Below, piece by piece: positions 55,759-64,000 of a stretch of DNA of 64,000 bases. The notes under the pieces were generated by a model. It was given only the letters and a program-made list of their open reading frames with translations. It ran no database searches and was not told the DNA's origin. The DNA lies in contig KE546967.1 in assembly GCA_000442125.1 (NCBI GenBank), positions 1,674,001-1,738,000 on the forward strand, in the 5' to 3' direction. Position numbers and translations under genes: made by a program. This DNA is from Opeltia flavorubescens (taxonomy: Eukaryota; Ascomycota; Lecanoromycetes; Teloschistales; Teloschistaceae). Each line of letters begins with the position of its first letter. The stretch's first letter is position 1.

Positions 55759-57279
55759 ATGGCCCATCGTATTGATACGGGTTCGCTTGTGCCTTCAGCC
55801 CTCGAGAAGCTGCCCACAGAGCTTCAGCAAAACATTTACAACCATCTCTTGAAGATCGACTGTGTTTGCCAGCAGCCAAAGCGCTATGGTGGTCGCCCGT
55901 ACAGACTTCATACGGAGATATTGTTGGTCAACAGACAAACACACCAAATAGCACACGACGTTCTTTACAAAGACAATCGTTTTATCCTTGTCACTTCTGA
56001 CTGGGCTGCGATACAATGGGCAATGCCACGTTACAAAGTAGCTGCCATGCGCATCAGACGCCGCTTTATGAGAAGCTTCGAACAACATGTCATGCGCGTA
56101 CATGTTGCGCGGGCCTTGAAGGACCTCCCGGAGCAAGTCATCGACCAGCACAATACTTCCCGCTTGAGAACGTACCTCATGACTCAAAATGAGCTTCCGT
56201 ACCTTCTCCATGTGCTCCATGTGATAGATCTATTTTACGGGAGCATGGTATGCCCTTTCAGTATCACGATTCGGATCAATAGGTCAGTCACTTGTACTTC
56301 GGACCTGGAGTTCCAGCGAAAGCTTCTCGAGCCCTTTCACCTGCTGACCAGTCCGGGCATGAACGTCAATATACTCGGTTGCGATAATTCGGCATACGTG
56401 CAAGGTCTTATCGAAGGCATGATGCATCCAATCCGTTGGGCACGTATGGTCCTATGGCAATTGTACAGCACCACGGAATCTCTCTTTCAATCTGCTGAAG
56501 ATGCTTTACAGCAAGGATATCCCAGTGCCGCAATCGACTTCTATAACGAGTCCGAGAGAGTGCTGCGTCGCGCACACGAGCACAATCGTTACCTCGACTG
56601 CGGGCCCCATGATTGCGGCTGGAGCTATCTTTTGGTCGTCTGTGTCTGCGCCGTTAATCTCGGCTTAGCGGGTCTGCGAGATCCAAATGCCAGAGCCAGA
56701 GCTGAGTCCGCAAGATCAGTCCTGAAGGAGACCACATTCGTCCTCGATGGGCATTCTCTTCTTACTTCTCTAATGGGTAAAGACAAAATCTACCACTGCA
56801 AAGGCATCGCGCACGCTGTCCTGGGGCAACACGAAGACGCACGCCAGTACTTCCTCAAGTCAATGATATGTAGTCCTCACGTGCATCAACAGCGCAAAGA
56901 CCATCTCCGCATCATGGAGAATCTAATTGCAGCACACGCAGAAGACAAGGACCCTTTGGCATGGGCATACTTCACAGATGATTTACCGCTGTTCAAAGCC
57001 CCAGATCCCATATATTACGCTTCGGAAACCATTTCAAATGAGCGTTACGTGCTTGAGAGGCTGGACTACAAGGGCGACTTACTCCCCCAGATCGCAGCAA
57101 GCAGTCCCGCCGACCTTATGAGTACAGAAAGGCTGCTTGATCATCTCAATGGGAGGAGAAGATGTGTTCCACCAGGTCATGTAATGTGCGTTTGGTTAAG
57201 TGCAGGAGAAGGAGGAGCGATTGGCGTTTACATTCGGACTGAAAGGCTTTCTGGTCCCGTTTTGCCTGGCCTTATCTAA
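55759..57279 (+). CDS. F-box-like protein with TPR-like C-terminal region
   Basis: 506 aa in one coding exon from ATG 55759. Residues 14-50 (LEKLPTELQQNIYNHLLKID...LVNRQTHQIAHDVLYKDN) are the F-box-like start common in fungal proteins of unknown target. The middle (LYSTTESLFQSAEDALQQGY, PSAAIDFYNESERVLRRA, then KIYHCKGIAHAVLGQHEDAR) shows helical pairs like TPR repeats. Such proteins may be substrate adaptors of SCF ubiquitin ligases, but no substrate can be inferred. The frame is open upstream to 55510 without a better ATG, and the predicted leader intron lies there. Confidence 0.75.
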   Translation: MAHRIDTGSLVPSALEKLPTELQQNIYNHLLKIDCVCQQPKRYGGRPYRLHTEILLVNRQTHQIAHDVLYKDNRFILVTSDWAAIQWAMPRYKVAAMRIRRRFMRSFEQHVMRVHVARALKDLPEQVIDQHNTSRLRTYLMTQNELPYLLHVLHVIDLFYGSMVCPFSITIRINRSVTCTSDLEFQRKLLEPFHLLTSPGMNVNILGCDNSAYVQGLIEGMMHPIRWARMVLWQLYSTTESLFQSAEDALQQGYPSAAIDFYNESERVLRRAHEHNRYLDCGPHDCGWSYLLVVCVCAVNLGLAGLRDPNARARAESARSVLKETTFVLDGHSLLTSLMGKDKIYHCKGIAHAVLGQHEDARQYFLKSMICSPHVHQQRKDHLRIMENLIAAHAEDKDPLAWAYFTDDLPLFKAPDPIYYASETISNERYVLERLDYKGDLLPQIAASSPADLMSTERLLDHLNGRRRCVPPGHVMCVWLSAGEGGAIGVYIRTERLSGPVLPGLI

Positions 57280-58421
57280 CTAGATGTCGACCTGTTGCAT
57301 TCGATACATCGAGTACACCTTCCATGTTTCGGCTCTTCCATATGTTCGATTGCTAGTTGTTCATCCTGGTCTCATTCCCACATGTCCATTCACATGATTA
57401 CCGTTTTCGACCTTCCGTATGCTCCTTCACAACAGCAATCCAAGCATTCAGCCCCTCTATCCTCCTGATCCCTTGATCTTCTATCCCCACCCTCCCTCCC
57501 TATCCATTTCTTCCCTTCCTTTACCTTACGGTCTCTTCTCCATCCCTATGCTATTTTCCACCCTCTGCCATCTTCCCTTCTCCTTCGCTCGCATCATGAT
57601 CTCACCTGCTACAAGTTCATCTACCAACCAAAGCACCATTAATCATATAATCAATGTTAGCATTTCCATCCCGTGGAAATTAACATCTTCTTTTGGAGGA
57701 GTAGTAATACCGCATACCTTCCAACTAGTTTTTGCGTTCTATGTACCGGGATGGGTATGAAGACATGAAGGCTTTTCGTGGGCGCGAACTTTGATCTAGG
57801 CGGTTTTGGAGGTGTGGAGAAGAGAGCGTTGGGAAGGGGGAAGAGGTGAGTTTCAAGATGTTCATAGGGGATTATTTTTGGATAATGGTGATGATATTGG
57901 TCATAATTAGTGCTATGGTGGTAATGGTTGTGTGTGTGTGTTGTTTCGGGTGTGATGAAAATGGGGAGGGAATGTGGATGGATGAGGACCATGTATTGGA
58001 GTAAAGCAAAGGGGGTTAATATCGGTTTTGGCACACATACCATTCATCGGGGACGAGGGACTGTAGAATAAATTGAAGACGACGGATCTAACAGAGTGCT
58101 TATACCTTAACAATAGCGGATTCAAAAGCCGATACAGCGGTATACATTCACGGCGAGTAATACGAGCTCAACAACTTTGATATTGATTATTGAGCACACG
58201 ATATAGATAGCGAATGAGAACTTTTCTCCTTTACGCAACCTCCTCCCTTCCTGCATGAGAGACATTATTGTATGTATGTACATCTTTGACCCCAAAAATT
58301 CGAAATCGGCTCTACGAAGAGCAATGATAATAGCGCCAACATTACGATATGCTTTCCCCCTGATCTCGATGCAAGCCATGCACCTCCCCACGCTATTCAT
58401 GCATTTGAAAGCACCTCCCAT
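57280..58421. other. Intergenic between convergent genes
   Basis: About 1.1 kb with a pyrimidine-rich stretch (57420-57600) and a GT-rich stretch (57850-57970). No gene supported. Confidence 0.4.
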
Positions 58422-61400
58422 TCATTGACGGCCACCCTGGGAATTTCCAAAATATGGTCCATTATACTGCTGCTGTTGTTGCTGGCCTTGATTATAGTCC
58501 ATCTGCATTTGTTGCTGTCCCTGTCCCTGACCATACTGCATCTGCGGTTGTTGCACATTCGCCTGCGGATACTGCTGCATCATCCGTTGCTGATACGGCG
58601 CACCCTGCTGTGGGGTACCCCAATACATTCGCTGAGCCTGTGATACCCACTGCTGGGGTTGAGGGCGCTGCTGAGGATACTGTTGCCCATATTGAGGCTG
58701 CTGCTGTCCCCATCCGTATTGTTGTTGGCCCTGGCCCGGCGTTGGCGGGAATTGCGGAGTTTGAGGAAATGCTCCGGGCATGTGATACTGGGGTGTTTGT
58801 GGAAACGCGCCTGGCATCGGCATCTGCGGGCTAGGTTGCGGGAATGACTGCTGTCTTTGTTGCTGTTGCGCTTGATTATGCTGGTGGCGCTGAGCAATGG
58901 CATGTTGCACCATGTGGCTACTGACTCCTTCTCGAATCTCTCGCTTTTCCTTTTCACGAGCTTCTATAGCGCCAACAAGACCGCCTCCTGGGGGACCTTG
59001 TCCTGGACGCGGTGAGTTGGCGGCCATATTAATAAGAGGTGATCCGGTCACGCGAGCTACATGCTCTTGCTCTCGAGCAGACAGATGGGCAGAAACATCC
59101 GCAGGCGAATTCATCATTACAGAAGCACCACGCGAGGCAGGACGGGGTGGTAGGTCTTTTGCAAAAGAGGGTTGTCTGCTGTGCTGTTGGATTGGGATTT
59201 CTCCTGAAGGATGCCTTGAGCCAGAAGGAGACGGCCCTCCCGGTTGTTTTCGTCCATGTGCGTATATTGGAGTTACACGACTTGTCGTTGCTCGTTGTTG
59301 GACGAATTGTTCTGGCGTAATGGATTGACGTGAGCCTGGACTTCCTCCAACAGCCGCGGGTTGCCAAGCAACCGTTCTGGAATTATCGGCCTCCGATCCA
59401 GTAGAGGGTGTTCTATAATGCCCTTCCGGTGTATGTAGATTACGACTCGGGGACCGCTCATAAGGACCATTGGCAAGTTTAGCGGTGGGGACACTTCCTC
59501 GACGTGTCTGATCCCCCGGACTGCCTTGGCGAGGACTTGGTTGTGGGCTGGGCGTGAATCGATCAGATGGACTAGGGTGGTCGTGAATTTGTGGGGTCAT
59601 CGTACCACTGGTTCCTGGACGACTTGACTTTCTTGGGTCATATGCAAGAGTCGGGCCGAAGTCTACACTTGGTATTGCAGCGCTGATTTCAGTTTTTGGT
59701 AGCCCAGGTTGATAGCGTGCGTCACCGACGATCACCTCTTTATTCTCCGGTTCGACTGTACCGACGGTTTTGAGGACACCAACACGTGGGCGGTCCATCG
59801 ATGGTTTGGATCTCCTTGTCTCCGTGGATCTATGGGTGCTTGCATAATCTGGAGAAGCGGTGGAATCATCATCGTAGATACTCTCATCTACGCTTGGTTG
59901 GTGGCTTTGATTGCTCTCCATCGTATAGGATCGAACCTGAGCTAGAGCATCTTCATCCACGACGCGTTGTCGGAGGCTTTCAAGACTCGACCTCCCTGAT
60001 GGTGAAGGAGGCTGGACCGGGAGCGGTGGCGGAGGGTCGCGTGCAGGGGATCGCGAAGGTACTGGCTTTCTCGTAATGCTGTGGCTTGTACTTGATCGTT
60101 TGATATCAGGTCTAGGATCGTTGTTCTCACCTGAACGCTGTTGATATGCTTCAGGAATACCGCCATGCACGGAATGTCGGGATTGTGGAGGAACACCTTG
60201 GTCTACGCTGCGTCCTTGCAGGCCAAGATCAGGCTGTGATGATGATTGACCTGCGAAGCCGTTAGGTGTCTGAACACCGGGATAGTTGTTGACAGGGGAT
60301 GCGAAACGTCGTAATTTGTCTGGATCGGAGTATGTACGACCACCATCTGCTAGTACCACGCCTTGAACGTTGGCACGATGGTCAGCATTCGTGCGATTGC
60401 TGGTGGCGTTGTCAATTACCCCACGGTGCCCTTGGTCCTCCGAGGCCCTTCCATTCACTCGTTGACCTTCAGCGTTCCATGCTGCAGCAGCCCCCGCCGC
60501 GGCTAGACTTCCATTTGGCGAGAGCTGACCGGCATCTGCCAGCTGGGCAAGGGTTGTGACAGACATGCGACTTGTAGCTCGGCGCATCTCAGGCGAGAGA
60601 GCCGGCCGCTTTTGCGGTTTCGCTCCAGGCTCATGAATAAAGGCTGGCGGTGCAGCCACCGGTTTCGGTGGCGAGGATGGACGGAGCCCTTGGTCAATGG
60701 GTAGGGAGCCCACACTAGTCGGTGTTTGCGTCCTGCCCTCGCTCTCAGATGAATTTCTCTCGTGAAAGCCATTTTGCTCTGCAACATATCGCTGCAATTG
60801 TGGATTCCGAGCTTGCGCCGCAACTGGTACACCGTGGGTCGGAGGCATTGGCGGGACTGACTCTCCAAAACCATTCTGCCGAGGCTGTTCGAAGGAGACT
60901 TGAGATCGCGAACCATTGTATTGCCCATCTTGTGTGTAAGGTCTCGAATGCTCTTCTGACAATCTGGAAGGAGTGTAACCTTGACCGTCCTGGGCGTAAC
61001 GTTGAGAACGCTGCTTGCGTGGTGGTGTAGAGAAAGCCGTTGCTTCCGAGACGGATCTTTGATGGCTTTTCGTGCGCGGTGGCCCAAATGGTCTTGATCC
61101 TGGCGGCGCAGAATCTGTATGGTGTGGAGGAGGCATGGGAGGTACATCGCCGTGCATGGATTGCGCGGACTTGACGGATGCGCTATCATCGAAACGGATA
61201 GTTCCAGAGCGTGAAGGCAAACTATTTCTGTGTCCTCGATAGCTACTTGCCCGACTCTTTGGTCGACCACCAGTTGCTTGATACATTGTCTGACGTGATG
61301 CTGTCAATTCCTTCAACCGTGATCTCCATTCTTTCTCCGACCAAGACTGGCTGCCAGGTACGTTGATCAATTGTGCAACGTCGAGTATGTCAAGATAACC

Positions 61401-62853
61401 ATATCGCCTGGTTTGTGGCAAGGCAAACATCAAACTACGAACATCCGAGACGTCTGCGATGAGCCGATTAGGGCGACCATAGAGTCCGTAAATATCGTAC
61501 AGGGGAACCAGCCATCGCAACATCATCTCAAACCCAGTCACAGCAGCATGGGCCTCAGGCATGACGAAGACGAATCCTTCCGTCGTTGTCTCGGGGCTAG
61601 AGTGGATGGTAATCATTCCTTCAACCTTGACAAGAGTGGACTGGTCAATCAAAGGTTTGGACTGTGGGTAGATAGCGTAGGCCGAAAAGGCATCGTTGAT
61701 TGTCGCAATTGGTCGAGTGTTTTTCTTGATTTTCCTGGTATCGTAGAATTTGATATTGCCTTTGAGGATCGGAGTGACACGATCATAGGCGGACTTCTTC
61801 TTGAGCGCTTTCTGTTGTTGTTGAACCTCCTTTTCGTCAGGAGGAGATATGACACACCAGCATCGTCTCCATGGCGTTCCTGCTCCGAAACGAACACGAG
61901 CCCAGTCTTCGTGCTTGAATCGTATCCTCTCCATGATGACTTTGATGTTGTTCAAGAGCTTCCCTTTTCCCGCGATGAGTGAGCCAGTATATGCCTCTTG
62001 TAGTGTAGTATTTTCAAACATTGCCAGTCGAATTCCGGCGGTCCATTGCGTCAAGGAGTGAAACGAATTGAAATGAAAGAGATATCGGTTTTTGCCGGCA
62101 GTAGAGACACTGAGCACATTTTGGAGTGGTTGAGCGCCCTGTGCACGAGTCGGTAAAGTCTCGATCTATCAAAACAGTTAGCTTTGAAGTCCAACGGTTC
62201 GAATGTATTGATGAAATACCATCTTGATCGACGCATCTGCAAGATTGATGAATCTCGGAGCAACTTCACCATCGTGACCAGCGGCGTCAAGCTCAGCAGC
62301 ATCCCACAAAGATAAAATTGTGCCCACGAGTTGAGCAAAGCACTCGGTCCAGCTTCTGTCTGCATTCGGCCGACCATCTATAGCTTCCGTCAGTATTGTC
62401 CTGTCTCTTGCGTTATCCTTGTAGCTGAGAACTCACGCGAATCAAGATCGTTCAGCTTCAGAAAGTAACCTTCCTGGTATAGCTTGTTGGAGTGACTGTT
62501 CAGGAAGGAGAAAATTGGTTGTAATTCTGGGATGACATCCTGGCCGATTTCCATCAATGGGGGCTGGTAGGTCTGAACCATGGACATGGGCCTAGAAGAC
62601 GAAGCAGTTGCGGCCCTGGTCCGCTGTCGTGGAGTTGGCGAGTCTGTTGCCGGCTGGGCCCAATGTGAGGGTGAGGAGGACGAGTTCACTTCTTGAGGCT
62701 GCGGTGAAGGGTTGACGGGGGATTGCGACTGAGGTGATTGGGACTTCGGCGTCGAAAAGACCGACATCAGAGACATTACTATGCGAGGACGGTTAGCATG
62801 CTTCTGGTATGCAAACTCCTGCAACACGTGCACATACCTCGGGAACGACCCAT
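58422..62853 (-). CDS. CAF120: CAF120-type PH-domain protein (CCR4-NOT associated)
   Basis: Predicted 1419 aa from exons 62853-62838, 62778-62437, 62377-62220 and 62165-58422. Family marks of Caf120/Skg3: FSFLNSHSNKLYQEGYFLKL, SHGRPNADRSWTECFAQLVG, TILSLWDAAELDAAG, RFINLADASIKMIETLPT, then NRYLFHFNSFHSLTQWTAGI and a second PH-like block (WRRCWCVISPP, GNIKFYDTRKIKKNTRP, GFVFVMPEAH). Caf120 binds the CCR4-NOT deadenylase and Skg3 is linked to cell-wall growth in yeast. The rest (residues 500-1419) is Pro/Gln/Ser disorder ending in a Gln/Tyr/Pro-rich, prion-like tail. Exon 1 holds five codons plus one base (MGRSR), and introns are 54-59 nt. Good consensus across all three joins. Confidence 0.92.
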
Positions 62854-64000
62854 GGTGACGGGTTCTGTAGAGACTGGATAGGAGAAGAGCAGAGAGGGTA
62901 TAGAGTAGATGAAGAGGCGGAACTGTCGGATCGGATTATTTCGAAGTTATATGTGATGATGTATCCTGCTCAAATGCTGTTGCTGAACACATCGCCAAGG
63001 GCCTGCCGCATATGTTCTCAACGTGAAAGAATGAATGTAATGTCAAAGAGGTGAGATTGTCGTGTGGTATAGACTTCTTAGGTTGCCATACAGATAAATA
63101 CGGTGTACAGGTGATGACCGGGATAATGATAATCTTGGAAAATGTTCTGAGCTAACCGGACTCGTAAGCTGCGTGTGAGGTCATTTATCCACCTTCTCGA
63201 AGTGTTGATCTTTTCCGGCTAAACCCGCTTGTCTAATTCTGAATTTGGTTAAAGCGTTACAAATTCCCTTTTTAACACATTAATCACTGGCAATGAACAA
63301 ATCCAGTGCGGGCCATGATTTCTTCCAGTCTCGTCAAAGACCAGAGCCTCATCAAGGATTCGCAATATTTAGATCTCTGTCCAATCATTTGCGCTGCCGG
63401 AGAACATGCCCCTGCAGTAGTAGGCTGCTGACGACGACTATTCTTGGCGATTTCGCGACAATCCCTGTCTTCGATCTACAAAATTGCATCTTTTGCCTGA
63501 TAGGTAAGTGACAAATGGATCTTGTAAGCATGGGCTTTCAAATATCGTCATGATATATATGCTTTCTAGTATCTCTCTTAGCTTTGCGACATGTCGTGTC
63601 ATTGGGTCCTCGCTTGACTCGCAGCGGCCATATTTGCATCAAGTTTACGAAGAATATCAATTTATTTCATGTGTCTTTGAATGGATGAGAAATTGGTAGA
63701 TGTTTTTTTTGGCAAAACCAAGTAAAATATATACATAAATTTCTTTTGCGACCGCCTTCAAATTTGTGCGAAGAATCTCGAATCTAGAGCATCTAGACAA
63801 GAACAACACGTTTCCCGCGTAAACAAAAACTCCTTTTTTAATCCCTATAGCCACCGGGTATCACCACGGATGTGAAAAGAATAGCAAAGTGACGCCCGGC
63901 AGATCCAGTCCAGCCTATTCTATGTAACACATATGAATACAGATCTTGAAATTCATAGTCGAGCCTTGATATCGTGTGCAACCATGCCATGTCGATGGGA
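62854..64000. other. Region upstream of CAF120 to window end
   Basis: About 1.1 kb; promoter of CAF120 expected. Short open frames only, and an eight-T run near 63705. No further gene supported. Confidence 0.4.

Noticed and set aside
60503-61270. 255-aa frame on the minus strand inside CAF120
   Set aside because: Overlaps the low-complexity part of the real gene in another frame; composition explains it.
1-64000. Transposons, LTR elements, viral remnants, CRISPR arrays, rRNA genes
   Set aside because: No long terminal or inverted repeats, integrase, reverse-transcriptase or transposase motifs, regular spacer arrays or rRNA sequence noticed on reading; only a computed repeat search would exclude short or old elements.

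Overview
The window is nuclear DNA from a filamentous ascomycete (Pezizomycotina). The evidence is the many 45-110 nt introns with GT-AG ends and CTRAY-type branch sites, short intergenic gaps, and ascomycete families such as a HET-domain protein, an Rlm1-type MADS factor, an MSB1-like protein, CAF120, a DUF3140-like protein and fungal F-box proteins. The general look suggests Leotiomycetes, but I cannot prove the class from sequence alone. I find no clear transposon, viral remnant or CRISPR array. Two bases are ambiguous (n at 49025 and 54517).

Layout. 0-5.8 kb: HET-domain gene, OST2 (oligosaccharyltransferase), ARO8-type aminotransferase. 6.9-16.1 kb: housekeeping block of HAP3 (CCAAT-binding factor), prefoldin 2, CMC2 (twin CX9C), UTP23 (18S rRNA processing) and ADE5,7 (purine synthesis). 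16.7-24.7 kb: a large low-complexity protein of unknown function, a glycine-rich RRM protein, a ChaC-type gamma-glutamylcyclotransferase and a PTC7-type phosphatase. 25.6-29.4 kb: an F-box protein and a CorA-like membrane protein. 30.4-32.1 kb: two convergent tRNA-Lys(CUU) genes. 32.5-34.3 kb: two related partial reading frames with GIY-YIG-like features. 35.2-48.3 kb: RLM1-type MADS factor, DUF3140-like protein, MSB1-like protein, MFS transporter, penta-EF-hand protein. 49.7-62.9 kb: CitE/CLYBL-like enzyme, cytosine-deaminase-like amidohydrolase, F-box/TPR-like protein, CAF120-type PH protein.

Main discovery. Both tRNA-Lys(CUU) genes fold into near-perfect cloverleaves only after removal of insertions that look like ordinary fungal spliceosomal introns: 51-52 nt, GT...AG, a CTAAC or CTGAC branch motif 10-15 nt before the AG. 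They lie at positions where tRNA introns are not expected: in the T stem (52/53) of the plus-strand gene, and in the D loop (17/18) and between positions 26 and 27 of the minus-strand gene. Each gene also has a very short insertion (6 or 8 nt) at the ordinary 37/38 site. The polymerase III A and B boxes are almost untouched, the insertions contain no run of four T, and both genes have an upstream TATA element and a downstream T6 terminator. This suggests Pol III tRNA precursors that must be spliced by the spliceosome as well as by the tRNA splicing endonuclease.

Exon-intron models were built by hand from splice-site motifs, phase continuity and remembered family consensus. Exact ends of some exons, noted in each entry, remain inference.
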